A stretch of 64,000 bases of DNA. Source: Mucilaginibacter daejeonensis. GTDB taxonomy: Bacteria > Bacteroidota > Bacteroidia > Sphingobacteriales > Sphingobacteriaceae. The translations under genes and the position numbers were made by a program. The notes beneath the pieces are model-generated. The model searched no databases. It was not told the DNA's origin and saw only the letters and a list, made by a program, of their open reading frames with translations. The stretch is taken from NCBI RefSeq assembly GCF_020783335.1, contig NZ_CP086068.1, positions 3,534,001-3,598,000 of the forward strand, written 5' to 3'. Shown piece by piece: positions 26,558 through 35,611 of this stretch (position 1 is the first letter of the stretch; each line of letters opens with the position of its first letter).

Positions 26558-26701
26558 GTGTTACACCGATGTAACATAATTCCCCAACTTTCCCCACTTT
26601 CAGACATTACGAAATTCATAAAAACCCAACTTTTTCAAGAAAAAACAACATTTTTCAGGAATGTAACACCAAATGTAACACGCATTGGCGAAATGTAACA
26701 C
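26558..26701. repeat. Dispersed ATGTAACAC element, copy 1
   Basis: This element begins GTGTTACACCGATGTAACA (an inverted pair), continues with TTCCCCAACTTTCCCCAC and AAAAACCCAACTTTTTC, and ends with three direct copies of ATGTAACAC spaced by 12 and 20 bases. A second copy lies at 46029-46174 with the same order and spacing. It is in a convergent intergenic region. It is not a known insertion sequence or terminator as far as I can tell. Confidence 0.85.
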
Positions 26702-26736
26702 TCCAGACGAACGTTTCAGAAAGGCTGTTAAACACA

Positions 26737-26787
26737 AAAGATCTGACCATTACCCACTTTTACAAATTTGGCAATGATCAGATCTTT
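26737..26787. terminator. Long hairpin downstream of the SYLF gene
   Basis: Arms AAAGATCTGA and TCAGATCTTT are perfect over 10 bp; inner CATT/AATG extends the structure. It lies between two convergent genes and can terminate the SYLF transcript. Confidence 0.6.
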
Positions 26788-26814
26788 CGTATCAAGTACT
26801 AAGCTTGCTACGGC

Positions 26815-27486
26815 TTACAAACCTTTTAAAGCGGCGCGTAAAGCATTCACAGTAGCCGACGAGCTCTTGTTGGTCTCGAAGATCTGCTGTGAGGTGGTAC
26901 CCGTACCATAGAAATTAAAGTTCGACGATTTGTCGATACCCAGGTTGGCACCGTTAACGGTCACACCGGCAAACAAGCCTTTGCTGCGTGAGTATGAATA
27001 CACCTCGGCCTCGAACTTATGGTCGGTGCTGGCAGTTGAGCTGCGGCCTACCGGACCTGCAGTGGCCGAGATATCGCCACCGATGGTGAAATCGCCGTCC
27101 TTCACCTTGGTCAGTACACCACGGTTCTTGAACACCAACACCAGGTCTACCGATTGTACACCGATCTGCAAACCAAAGCTACCACCGGTAAGGGTAATGA
27201 ACACCGGGTTGCTCCAGCTACCATCGGCCAGTTTTACGACGGCCACACCTTTGCCACGTTTGGCGCCGGCCACAAAGCCGGCATTGATCATTTTCGGGAT
27301 GATCACGAAACCTTCCGTCTTCTTCAACAATTCCTGTGGTATCTTGCCGGTCATACCGGTGAAGGTCTTTAATACTTTGGTCGAGTTTTGGATACGCTCG
27401 GTCTCTTTACCGGCATCCTTGGCTGATGCCATCACGATCAATCCGCTTAACAGCAATGGGGCTAATAAAAATTTTATGGCTTTCAT
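26815..27486 (-). CDS. SYLF/Ysc84 domain protein, exported
   Basis: A 223-residue protein with a signal peptide (about 22 residues, ending VMASA) and one SYLF (Ysc84) domain, a lipid-binding module. Typical segments are GFVIIPKMINAGFVAGAKRGKG and GGSFGLQIGVQSVDLVLVFKN, with DFTIGGDISATAGPVGR. The ATG at 27486 is preferred to a start 13 codons upstream because it leaves a normal signal sequence. It is likely periplasmic. The gene is monocistronic. The biological role of bacterial SYLF proteins is unclear. Confidence 0.9.
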   Translation of the reverse strand: MKAIKFLLAPLLLSGLIVMASAKDAGKETERIQNSTKVLKTFTGMTGKIPQELLKKTEGFVIIPKMINAGFVAGAKRGKGVAVVKLADGSWSNPVFITLTGGSFGLQIGVQSVDLVLVFKNRGVLTKVKDGDFTIGGDISATAGPVGRSSTASTDHKFEAEVYSYSRSKGLFAGVTVNGANLGIDKSSNFNFYGTGTTSQQIFETNKSSSATVNALRAALKGL

Positions 27487-27571
27487 CTTGTAAATGTTTC
27501 CATCACAACACTTTAAAACAGCCAATGTTTACAGCAGCCGATCATCTTAGTGTTACAATAGCTAGGGTGCA

Positions 27572-27602
27572 TTGGCGGCTTGGGGCAGGGTCGTTATCTT
27601 TG
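27572..27602 (+). promoter_or_regulatory. Promoter abutting the LuxE-like start
   Basis: TTG at 27572-27574, 20 bases, then an exact TATCTTTG at 27595-27602. The -7 box ends 4 bases before the ATG at 27607, so a leaderless transcript is predicted. Confidence 0.6.
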
Positions 27603-27606
27603 CCCC

Positions 27607-28593
27607 ATGCAAAAGCCAACGCAGCAACAAGTATTCGGGATAAACAACGAGCGATCATTCGCTGAGGTGGCCTTGCGAACCTTCAGTTACCAGGCCCAGC
27701 ACTGCACCATATACCGGGAGTTCATCAACGGGCTAAGCATCGACCCTGAACAGGTGCGAACACTTGAACAGATACCCTTTTTACCGATCGAGTTCTTCAA
27801 GAATCACGCTGTAGTAAGCGATCCTGCCCAACCGCAGATCACCTTTACCAGTTCAGGCACCACCGGCATGATCACCAGCAGCCACCACCTTACTGATGTG
27901 AGCTGGTATACCGAAAGCTTCACGCGTGCCTTTGAGTTGTTCTATGGCAACATTGAGCAGTACTGCGTTCTGGCCGTGTTACCGGCGTACCTGGAGCGCG
28001 CAGGTTCATCCCTGGTTTACATGGCCGATGCGCTAATCAGGGCATCCAATAACCCCGATAGTGGCTTTTACCTCTACAATTACGAGGAACTGCACGACCA
28101 GTTACTGAAGCAACGGCAGGCCGGCAAGCCTACCCTGCTCATTGGCGTTACCTTTGCCCTGCTTGACCTGGTGGAAAGATACCAGTTCGAGTTCCCAGAA
28201 CTGATCGTGATGGAGACCGGTGGCATGAAAGGCCGCCGCAAAGAAATGATCCGCCAGGAACTGCATGACACGCTCTGCAAAGGCTTTGGTGTGGCCAAGA
28301 TCCATTCAGAGTACGGCATGACGGAGCTGTTATCGCAAGCCTATTCGAAAGGCGACGGTATATTTGCCTGCCCGCCGTGGATGCGCATTCTTACCCGCGA
28401 TACCAACGACCCCTTGAGCCCTGTAAGCAATGGCCGTACAGGGGGTGTTAACATCATAGACCTGGCCAACCAAAACTCCTGCTCCTTTTTAGCTACCCAG
28501 GACCTGGGCAAGCTTTATCCCGATGGCTCGTTCGAAATATTGGGGCGCTTTGATTCGTCGGACATTAGGGGTTGTAATTTGCTGATCGCTTAG
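27607..28593 (+). CDS. LuxE/acyl-protein synthetase-like protein
   Basis: A 328-residue protein of the LuxE acyl-protein synthetase group, part of the adenylate-forming superfamily. The phosphate-binding loop is TFTSSGTTGM (about residue 80); YGMTELLSQAY near residue 240 resembles the adenylation A5 region. In luminous bacteria LuxE activates fatty acids with LuxC and LuxD, but no luxC- or lux-type gene is nearby, so this orphan must have another acyl or aromatic substrate. The start ATG lies 4 bases after a -7 box; a GTG/ATG nine codons earlier is less likely. Confidence 0.82.
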   Translation: MQKPTQQQVFGINNERSFAEVALRTFSYQAQHCTIYREFINGLSIDPEQVRTLEQIPFLPIEFFKNHAVVSDPAQPQITFTSSGTTGMITSSHHLTDVSWYTESFTRAFELFYGNIEQYCVLAVLPAYLERAGSSLVYMADALIRASNNPDSGFYLYNYEELHDQLLKQRQAGKPTLLIGVTFALLDLVERYQFEFPELIVMETGGMKGRRKEMIRQELHDTLCKGFGVAKIHSEYGMTELLSQAYSKGDGIFACPPWMRILTRDTNDPLSPVSNGRTGGVNIIDLANQNSCSFLATQDLGKLYPDGSFEILGRFDSSDIRGCNLLIA

Positions 28594-28639
28594 TCGGATC
28601 AGCCTTAAAGGCTACTCGAATAGCAACATATGGCCTGCA

Positions 28640-28669
28640 TTTGCAAATAGCAGAATATTAGTACATTTG
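28640..28669 (+). promoter_or_regulatory. Promoter of the PH/SHOCT-like gene
   Basis: TTTG at 28640-28643, 18 bases, then an exact TACATTTG at 28662-28669. The ATG at 28696 is 26 bases downstream. Confidence 0.65.
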
Positions 28670-28695
28670 GGTCGACAAGACAATAACTTGATCTT

Positions 28696-29352
28696 ATGAT
28701 AGAGAAATTTTTGAACGACCAGCAAGATCCAAAAGCGGTCGAGAAAGTATACTCACGTTTGGTGGAACTGCTGCCGCCGGGCGAGGAGACCCTGTATATA
28801 GCCACTCAGAAAAAGCCATTGGTGAACCTCCTGCCTGATTGCGTAGTGGTGACCAATCGTCGCGTATTGTTCTTTACCCCGGCCAACCTGGGCCTATCCT
28901 TAAAATTCATCGATTTTGTGTGGAAGGACATTGCCGATGTGAACATGAAGGAAGAGATCATTGGGTCGGTATTCACCATACGCACCACTAAGGGCGCCGA
29001 AATGGGTGTTGACTATCTACCTAAGGTTCAAGGACGTAAGTTGTACAAGCAATCGCAGGAGTGCCGCGAGAACGAGCGCAAACGTGAGGAACTGCAAAAG
29101 ATACAGCACACCCCATCGCCTGCACCTGCTCCGGAACCAAAACCAGTTGAAGAACCGGTGGCACCACAGCCGCCGGTGTTCGAGGCGCCTAAACCAACGC
29201 CTCCGCCAGCCCCTGCCCCTGCCCCGGTGATCGAAGAAAAACCCGATGAGCTGACCGAGAAATTGAAGAAGCTGAAAACGTTGTTCGATAACGGCCTGAT
29301 CGCTCAGGAGGAGTACAACGCCAAAAAGATGGAACTACTTAGCGACCTATAA
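28696..29352 (+). CDS. PH-like domain protein with C-terminal SHOCT motif
   Basis: A 218-residue cytoplasmic protein. Residues 1-115 look like a bacterial PH-type domain (CVVVTNRRVLFFTP and VWKDIADVNMKEE are typical of that fold). A Pro/Ala-rich linker follows (about 135-180), then a C-terminal SHOCT motif LKTLFDNGLIAQEEYNAKKMELL, a short oligomerising or interaction helix pair found at the end of many unrelated proteins. The gene has its own promoter and a strong terminator. No partner is encoded nearby and the function is unknown. Confidence 0.75.
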   Translation: MIEKFLNDQQDPKAVEKVYSRLVELLPPGEETLYIATQKKPLVNLLPDCVVVTNRRVLFFTPANLGLSLKFIDFVWKDIADVNMKEEIIGSVFTIRTTKGAEMGVDYLPKVQGRKLYKQSQECRENERKREELQKIQHTPSPAPAPEPKPVEEPVAPQPPVFEAPKPTPPPAPAPAPVIEEKPDELTEKLKKLKTLFDNGLIAQEEYNAKKMELLSDL

Positions 29353-29371
29353 TACGGTCCATATAAAAAAC

Positions 29372-29406
29372 AAAAAAGCTCCTCAAGATCATTGAGGAGC
29401 TTTTTT
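29372..29406 (+). terminator. Terminator after the PH/SHOCT-like gene
   Basis: Arms of 15 bp (AAAAAAGCTCCTCAA and its complement) with a GATCA loop, ending in six T. Strong intrinsic terminator. Confidence 0.92.
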
Positions 29407-29455
29407 GTTGAATGAAAGGCCGAACTTTGACCTTATCCTCTCCGTACAAAGCTTC

Positions 29456-29599
29456 ATGCAGCACGACGACGAGGTGACCCTGAATATCCTGACCCATATC
29501 GCATTCTCGATGATCATTATCGCTCTGACCTTGCGGGTTTTCGTGATCTATATCGGTGGTACGGCGGCCGACCCATTCATCAGGATGCTCGACCGATAA
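29456..29599 (+). CDS. Possible 47-residue single-pass membrane protein
   Basis: The ATG at 29456 opens a 47-codon frame with a hydrophilic start MQHDDEVTLN, one membrane helix (about residues 12-32) and a charged tail. Longer TTG starts upstream begin inside the terminator stem and are unlikely. It ends 9 bases before the convergent ThuA gene. There is no homology evidence here, so it may be spurious. Confidence 0.35.
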   Translation: MQHDDEVTLNILTHIAFSMIIIALTLRVFVIYIGGTAADPFIRMLDR

Positions 29600-29607
29600 G
29601 GTTTCTG

Positions 29608-30333
29608 TTATAATTTTGTTTTCCCGATGGTGTACTGTATACCCGCAAGCAGATGTTGCAGGAACAGCGGATCGCTGTAACTTTCGTCAGTATGGCCCAG
29701 CGCGGTCACAAATACTTTGCTGCCTTCAAACTCCTGATACCAGCTCATGGGATGCTCAGCCCCGTTCTTGCCGCCGATGTACGAGGTCTCATCAATGGTT
29801 AGCACCGGATGTATCTTGTCAGATATCGACTTAAAATTATACCACTCATCGGTACGTGTCCAGCTGGCAGGCAGCATCTTGTTCAAAACATTGATAGGGC
29901 TTACTATCTTAAGGGTAGCTTGCTGTACTTTAGGATGATCGCTAAAGTATGCTCCGGCCAGTTGCCCGTACCATGGCCAATCGTACTCCGTATCAGTAGC
30001 GGCATGTATGCCGACAAAACCTTTTTTAGAGCGGATATAACGCTCAAATTCGGCCTGCTGCTGGTTGTTAAGCACATCGCCGGTGGTGTTCAGGAATACT
30101 ACGGCCGCATACTTTTTCAAATTAGCATAAGTGAATTTGGTGGCATCGGTGGTGGTGTCGACCGAAAAATTATTTTGTTTGCCCATCAGCATCAGGGCGT
30201 TTAGGCCAACGGGTATGCTTTTGTGGTGAAAGCCTGCCGTTTTGCTGAACACCAGTATACGCGGCATCGCCTGGGTGATCACTGTGGTGAAGGTAGCCAG
30301 CACGGCGATCATGAAGAATATCTTACGCATCAT
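29608..30333 (-). CDS. ThuA domain protein, exported
   Basis: A 241-residue protein with a signal peptide and a ThuA-like domain, a glutamine amidotransferase-like fold often linked to sugar metabolism. Segments are RILVFSKTAGFHHKSIP, GFVGIHAATDTEYDWPWYG, WYNF, HPMSWYQEFEGSKVF and ALGHTDESYSDP. The start is ATG at 30333, or the next codon, which places the signal sequence at the N-terminus. It follows the PAS kinase gene by 47 bases on the same strand. It is probably periplasmic and may act on trehalose or related glycosides, but the substrate is not established. Confidence 0.9.
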   Translation of the reverse strand: MMRKIFFMIAVLATFTTVITQAMPRILVFSKTAGFHHKSIPVGLNALMLMGKQNNFSVDTTTDATKFTYANLKKYAAVVFLNTTGDVLNNQQQAEFERYIRSKKGFVGIHAATDTEYDWPWYGQLAGAYFSDHPKVQQATLKIVSPINVLNKMLPASWTRTDEWYNFKSISDKIHPVLTIDETSYIGGKNGAEHPMSWYQEFEGSKVFVTALGHTDESYSDPLFLQHLLAGIQYTIGKTKL

Positions 30334-30380
30334 TTCAAGTTTGTTGGTCGTAGGCAAAGCTGATCAATTTTATCTGAATA

Positions 30381-32222
30381 TCAAGTGATGCTATTCAACC
30401 AGGCGATCGCATCAGCCTCGTTATCGAACTCGCGCGCCACGATGCCTGATCCTAACTCCCTCATCATGTATTGAGCCGATAGCTTGCTGAACGTACTGGG
30501 CGAGGTTACCCAGGCCAGGTATTTCAACCCACTGGCTTCAGCCACAGGGAACCAATCATTCACCAGCCAGTTGCAGGCGTCCAGCCATCCCCCTACCACG
30601 TTCTTATTCACATTGAGCAAGCGGCCGTTATTATGCGTGGTGATATGGCTCAGGATCAGTTCGCAGCCGTCGCGTATGGTGAATTTGTTATGGAACGAGG
30701 TCCAATCGGCACGGGTAAAGCAGTGCATACGATCGAACGTGACCTTGATGCCGGGATCTTGATACACCGAAAAATCAGTGCGGCCTGATACGATATACTG
30801 GGCCACGTTAGACAATGGGAATCGTAGATAGAAAGACGTACCCGCACCGGGCGCGCTCTCGAGCCACATGCTGCCGTTATGGCGCCGGCATATCTCGCTG
30901 ATCTTAGGTAACCCCATCTCTATCGATATGCCGCGCATCTGATTCATGCGCTCAAATTGTTCCCTCACCTGATCGGCGGTCATGCCCCGGCCCTCGTCGG
31001 TAACAGAAAGTACGATGTTCTGATCCATGACCTGTGTCTCGATGGTGATCCGCGAGCCTGGCTTGGAGTAGCGGGCCGCGTTATCGATCAGGTACATCAG
31101 CGCCAGTTCGATGCTTTGGCATATGCCGTAATGGTCGCGGTAAATGTTGTTCTTGACAACAATGGGCGACGGCCTGTACAGCAGTTCCACCTCTTTAACG
31201 GCACCATCTACCATGCGGCCGAAGTTGAACACACCGGGGGCGTGTTCCAGTATCTGAAAATGGTCCTCGTCACTTACACGGCGGTTCACATCCTTCACCA
31301 CCTCATCCAACTCGGCCACACACTCCTTGATCAGCACATTGATCTGGCTGTATTCATCGGGCGGAATGATGCCATCACTTACCAAATGCGTCAACCCGAT
31401 CAAACTGGCCACCGGTTTGCGCAATGAGTGTGAGTTGATGAACGATATCTCTTTCAACTGATCCACTTTTTCCATCAAGGCCCAGCGCGAAAGACGTTTA
31501 TGGGTGATGTCCATAAAATGAACGATGATGCCCGACCCGATCGGGTAAGCATGGCACTGGAACCAGCGCTGCCTGGGCCAGTAATAGTCCGCCACGTCGG
31601 CGGGTTTATGGGTAAGCATGGTGCGTTCGAACTGCTCGTACAGGTCTGAATGGCGCATTTCGGGCAGTACAGCCCAAAGGTTGCGGCCCATCACATGTAC
31701 CCGTTGGTAGCCGATCAGGTCCTCAGCGGCCTTGTTCCAGTATACGATGTTCCAGTCGGGGTCAAGCTGCAAAAAGCCGATAACGGTACTCTCGAGTATG
31801 TGCAACAACTTGCGCTGGGTGAGAATGAGCCGCCCGGCCAGTTCCTTTCGGTCATCGATGCTGCGGGCGTAGATCACGCGTGCGGCCCGGCCTTTGTATT
31901 CCATATGGTAAGATACGATGGTGGCCTGGATCACCACGCCACTTTTGGTGATGTGGCGCATATCGCGGTAATGAACCTCCCGGTCGCGGCGCATGGAGGG
32001 CAACAGGTGCTCCACAAAGATGCGATCTTGCGGCGGACTCAGATCAAGCACGTCCATTTGCAATAGTTCCTGTCGGTCATATCCATAGATCCTCAAGGCA
32101 GCCTCGTTCGCATCCAAAATATGGAGCGTCTCCACATCGAACACCCACATAGGTTGCGGGTTGGAATAGAACAGCGCGCTGAAATCTACAGTTCCGGGTT
32201 GGGTACTAACTTCGATGCTCAT
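30381..32222 (-). CDS. PAS sensor histidine kinase with an extra C-terminal domain
   Basis: A 613-residue soluble kinase with no membrane segment. Two PAS domains (about residues 12-125 and 135-245; the first has NPQPMWVFDVETLHILDAN) precede a short dimerisation helix with His265 in NSHSLRKP. The ATPase part has YLIDNAARYS, DEGRGM and GLPKISEICRRHNG. Residues about 480-613 form an additional alpha/beta domain, probably SpoIIAA/STAS-like (LKYLAWVTSPSTFSKLSA and a C-terminal DEADAIAWL). No response regulator gene is adjacent. The combination suggests a signalling hub rather than a classical two-component pair (inference). Confidence 0.88.
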   Translation of the reverse strand: MSIEVSTQPGTVDFSALFYSNPQPMWVFDVETLHILDANEAALRIYGYDRQELLQMDVLDLSPPQDRIFVEHLLPSMRRDREVHYRDMRHITKSGVVIQATIVSYHMEYKGRAARVIYARSIDDRKELAGRLILTQRKLLHILESTVIGFLQLDPDWNIVYWNKAAEDLIGYQRVHVMGRNLWAVLPEMRHSDLYEQFERTMLTHKPADVADYYWPRQRWFQCHAYPIGSGIIVHFMDITHKRLSRWALMEKVDQLKEISFINSHSLRKPVASLIGLTHLVSDGIIPPDEYSQINVLIKECVAELDEVVKDVNRRVSDEDHFQILEHAPGVFNFGRMVDGAVKEVELLYRPSPIVVKNNIYRDHYGICQSIELALMYLIDNAARYSKPGSRITIETQVMDQNIVLSVTDEGRGMTADQVREQFERMNQMRGISIEMGLPKISEICRRHNGSMWLESAPGAGTSFYLRFPLSNVAQYIVSGRTDFSVYQDPGIKVTFDRMHCFTRADWTSFHNKFTIRDGCELILSHITTHNNGRLLNVNKNVVGGWLDACNWLVNDWFPVAEASGLKYLAWVTSPSTFSKLSAQYMMRELGSGIVAREFDNEADAIAWLNSIT

Positions 32223-32417
32223 AAGGGTTACCTTTCGGCTATAATTGGTGACACACGAATAGAAATGACCAGTGCGTAAGACCGTCAGATACAGATCATG
32301 GCCTATACAAACTTACTGATTTAACTGATAAGAGAACAGTTATTTCACCCTATGAAAAAAAGTATTTTAACCTATATGGCTCTGTCTACGAAGAAGATAC
32401 AGATAAGCGGGATCCGA

Positions 32418-33017
32418 CTACCGGTCAAGATCAGTGACCCCGCCCGAGATAACGAACTTCATGATATCGGCAGCGCTGCGGTCGATGTGCTTCACCTTAT
32501 CAGCCGGTACGATGACCACCTGGCCGGCAAAGGAGTATGAGTACGGGAAATAAACGGCCACTTCGCCAGGCAAGCCAATGGACGACATATCCTTACGGGT
32601 CAGGAACCCGATCTTTTTGATGCCTGATGAGCCCACTTCTACGATCACCGGCTCGTTAAATTTCTTTTCTTCTCCTACAAAGGCCTCGGTAAGATCTTTA
32701 ATGGACGAATAAAGGAATTTGAACAACGGCAAGCGGTTGAGCCAATAGCTCATCCATTTTTTGATAGGATCGGTGATCACATTGGTGACCAGCACGCCCG
32801 CTATCATGATGAGCACCACTACCGTCATGATACCCAGACCGGGGATGTAGATGCCCTTGCCGGTCTTGGGGTTTACCCACAATACGTCACTCAGGTTCAG
32901 CGCATAGTCAAGCTTAGCTACGGCCCATACGATCAGGAATATGGCCACGCCCAAAGGCACCACTACCAGGAGGCCTTTGATAAAATAATTAACTATACCG
33001 CGCACGAACCTGTTCAT
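32418..33017 (-). CDS. DUF502 family membrane protein
   Basis: A 199-residue inner membrane protein of the DUF502 family. Two hydrophobic helices near residues 14-36 and 62-85 are followed by a soluble domain with GFLTRKDMSSIGLPGEVAVYFPYSYSFAGQVVIVP, the family hallmark. I prefer ATG at 33017 to a TTG three codons upstream. It starts 11 bases after the murF-alr stop codon and is probably co-transcribed. No molecular function is established for the family. Confidence 0.85.
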   Translation of the reverse strand: MNRFVRGIVNYFIKGLLVVVPLGVAIFLIVWAVAKLDYALNLSDVLWVNPKTGKGIYIPGLGIMTVVVLIMIAGVLVTNVITDPIKKWMSYWLNRLPLFKFLYSSIKDLTEAFVGEEKKFNEPVIVEVGSSGIKKIGFLTRKDMSSIGLPGEVAVYFPYSYSFAGQVVIVPADKVKHIDRSAADIMKFVISGGVTDLDR

Positions 33018-33028
33018 CAGGTGCAATT

Positions 33029-35494
33029 TTACTCATAAAAATACACTCTTTTTACCCGCTGCGAAATATTGGTCAATATTTCATACGGTATGGTGCCTAT
33101 CTGCTGCGCCAGATCTTCGATGGTTTGCTGCTCATTAAAGATGATCACCTCGTCGCCTTCCTTCACCTCTACGGCACTCACATCGATCATGCACATATCC
33201 ATGGCAATGTTGCCAACAGTAGGGACCAGCACGCCCTTTACCAGCATCTTGCCTACGCCATTACCAAAGGCCCGCAAGTAACCATCAGCATAACCAATGC
33301 GTACCGTGGCAATACGGCCGTCATGTAACAGGCTGCCCTTGCGGTTGTAGCCCACGGTCTCGCCGGCGGTGATGTACTTTACCTGCGATATACTGGTCTT
33401 GAGTGTGGCAATGGGCTGCAGGCCGTTCAAATGCTGAGGCACGGCACTATCGATGCCATAGAGGCCTATACCCAAACGTACCATATCAAAATGGGCATCG
33501 GGCCAGCGCATAATGGCCGATGTGTTGGCGATATGTTTGATCACTGGGTGACCCAACGCGGCCTCGATCCTGGCCGCCGCATCACGGTAGGCCTTGATCT
33601 GCTTGCGGGTAAAATCATCATGGGCCTCGGCATCGCTGGCCACCAGGTGCGAGAACACCGAGTTGACCTTGATGTATGGGTTGTCTTCCAGCAACTCGCA
33701 AAGCATATCCCATTCGGCGTATTCAAAGCCCAAGCGGTGCATGCCTGTATCGATCTTGATGTGTACGGGGTAACCCTTCAGATCGTGCTGCTGCGCGTAG
33801 CGTACGAACTTGTCGAGTATACCGAAGCTGTACAGTTCCGGTTCAAGGCGGTACTCGGTCATTTTATCGAACGCTGAAGGCTCGGGGTTAAGCACCATGA
33901 TGGGCAGTTTGATATCGGCCTCGCGCAGGGCAACACCCTCATCAATGTACGCCACGGCCAGGTAGTCCACCTTTTGATGCTGCAGGATGTTGGCTACCTC
34001 GAAAGTGCCGCTACCGTATGAAAAGGCCTTTACCATGGCCATCATTTTAACGCCCGACTGTAATTTGGAACGATAAAAGCTCAGGTTACCCAGCAGCCCG
34101 GTCAGGCTGATCTCGAGCATGGTCTCATGAGCTTTTTGCGACAGCGCCTTACTAATGCGCTCAAACTCAAAACTGCGCGACCCCTTGATTAGGATCGCCT
34201 CGTTATTAAAGTTGATCTCCTTGCGGTGGCGCAGCATATCGGCCGTATCGGCGTAAAAGAACGTCTGCGGACCATCTTCAAAGTAGCTGCGGTGCTTGCT
34301 CAGCGCCTCGCCTACGCCAATAAAGCGGTTCACGCCCTTGGCTTTAACCATATCGGCCACCTGGCGGTACAACACATCCTCCTGCAGTCCCGACTGAAAT
34401 ATATCGGACAGGATCAGCGTATGTACCTTATGCTGATTTTGCTGCTGCAAAAAGTTGAGGGCGATCTCGAGCGAGCGCACATCAGAGTTGTACGTATCAT
34501 CGATCACCGAGCAATCGTTGATACCTGTGCGCATCTCCAACCGCATACTTACCGGGGCCAGGTGCTCCAGGCGTTTATCGGCCTCAACGGGGCTATAGCC
34601 AATAGCCAGCAGCGTTGCCCAGCAGGTGATCGCATTCTCCACCGAGGCTTCATCCAAAAACGGGATCAGACACTCGATCTCCTTACCCTGGTAACGGGCG
34701 CGCAGGTAATAACGTTTGGAGATGATGGTCTCGCTGAACACCTGCAGATCGGCCTGTTTACTGCGGCTCCAGCTAAAGGTACGCGCGGTAGATGGTAGCT
34801 CCTGCTGATATTCGATCAGTTGATCGGCGTTGTGAATGATCAGCTCACAGTCTTTAAATAGTTTCAGTTTTTCGACCACCTTTTGTCGCCTGTCGGCAAA
34901 GCCTTCATCATGTGCCGAACCCAAATGGGTAAGCACGCCAATGGTAGGCCTGATCATGGCTTGCAGCGCTTCCATCTCACCAACGGTGGATATACCCGCC
35001 TCAAAGATGCCCAGATCATGATCAGGACCGATCTGCCATAACGACAATGGCACTCCTATCTGTGAATTGAAGCTCTTGGGATTGCGTACGATGTTATGCC
35101 CTGAGGCCATCAACTGGTAAAGCCATTCTTTAACAATGGTTTTCCCGTTGCTGCCCGTGATACCGATCACCTGGATATTAAAACGGCTGCGATGGTGTGC
35201 TGCCAGCGTTTGCAGCGCCCTCAACACATTAGGCACCACCAGGAAGTTTGCCGCGGTGTAGGAGTTGGCAGGTATGTGCTGCACCACAAAATTGCGGACA
35301 CCATGCGCATATGCCTCATCAATAAAATCGTGTCCATCGCGGCGGCCTTGCAGGGCAAAGAACAGGCTTTCGGCCGGGTGAGCGATCTGCCGGCTATCGG
35401 TCAGGAGTATGCTGATGCTGTTCTCGCGTACGATGGTAGCGGTGGCGTTAATGATCTGCTGTATGTCAACAATAGGGTACGGAGTGCTCAACAT
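33029..35494 (-). CDS. murF-alr: Bifunctional MurF / alanine racemase
   Basis: An 821-residue fusion of UDP-MurNAc-tripeptide:D-Ala-D-Ala ligase (about residues 1-445) with a PLP-dependent alanine racemase (about 455-821). The Mur ligase ATP loop GSNGKT is at 114-119. The racemase PLP lysine is Lys489 in MVKAFSYGSG, and the second-base tyrosine lies in VGYNRKG near residue 715. Such fusions are typical of Bacteroidota; they couple supply of D-Ala to use in peptidoglycan precursor synthesis. Both catalytic halves look intact. It begins the unit with DUF502. Confidence 0.96.
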   Translation of the reverse strand: MLSTPYPIVDIQQIINATATIVRENSISILLTDSRQIAHPAESLFFALQGRRDGHDFIDEAYAHGVRNFVVQHIPANSYTAANFLVVPNVLRALQTLAAHHRSRFNIQVIGITGSNGKTIVKEWLYQLMASGHNIVRNPKSFNSQIGVPLSLWQIGPDHDLGIFEAGISTVGEMEALQAMIRPTIGVLTHLGSAHDEGFADRRQKVVEKLKLFKDCELIIHNADQLIEYQQELPSTARTFSWSRSKQADLQVFSETIISKRYYLRARYQGKEIECLIPFLDEASVENAITCWATLLAIGYSPVEADKRLEHLAPVSMRLEMRTGINDCSVIDDTYNSDVRSLEIALNFLQQQNQHKVHTLILSDIFQSGLQEDVLYRQVADMVKAKGVNRFIGVGEALSKHRSYFEDGPQTFFYADTADMLRHRKEINFNNEAILIKGSRSFEFERISKALSQKAHETMLEISLTGLLGNLSFYRSKLQSGVKMMAMVKAFSYGSGTFEVANILQHQKVDYLAVAYIDEGVALREADIKLPIMVLNPEPSAFDKMTEYRLEPELYSFGILDKFVRYAQQHDLKGYPVHIKIDTGMHRLGFEYAEWDMLCELLEDNPYIKVNSVFSHLVASDAEAHDDFTRKQIKAYRDAAARIEAALGHPVIKHIANTSAIMRWPDAHFDMVRLGIGLYGIDSAVPQHLNGLQPIATLKTSISQVKYITAGETVGYNRKGSLLHDGRIATVRIGYADGYLRAFGNGVGKMLVKGVLVPTVGNIAMDMCMIDVSAVEVKEGDEVIIFNEQQTIEDLAQQIGTIPYEILTNISQRVKRVYFYE

Positions 35495-35611
35495 AAGTGC
35501 GAAGGTGAAACTTTTTAGCTAAACACCCAAACGCGCAAAGTGATGAGCGATCGTTAGAAAAAAACAGCGAACGCGATACCTGTATCGTACCGGCAATGGC
35601 AAGCGAAATGC

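Noticed and set aside
26558-26701. CRISPR-like array made of ATGTAACAC repeats
   Set aside because: The repeated unit is 9 bases with irregular spacing of 12-21 bases and inverted copies, and there are no cas genes.
26930-27493. A 187-residue plus-strand frame opposite the SYLF gene
   Set aside because: The minus-strand SYLF protein has clear family motifs and a signal peptide; the opposite frame is a shadow.
32352-32540. A 62-residue plus-strand frame between the PAS kinase and DUF502 genes
   Set aside because: More than half overlaps the DUF502 coding region in antisense and the rest has no features; the gap 32223-32417 appears empty.
34226-34798. A 190-residue plus-strand frame inside murF-alr
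   Set aside because: It is antisense to a well-identified Mur ligase domain and has no recognisable motif.
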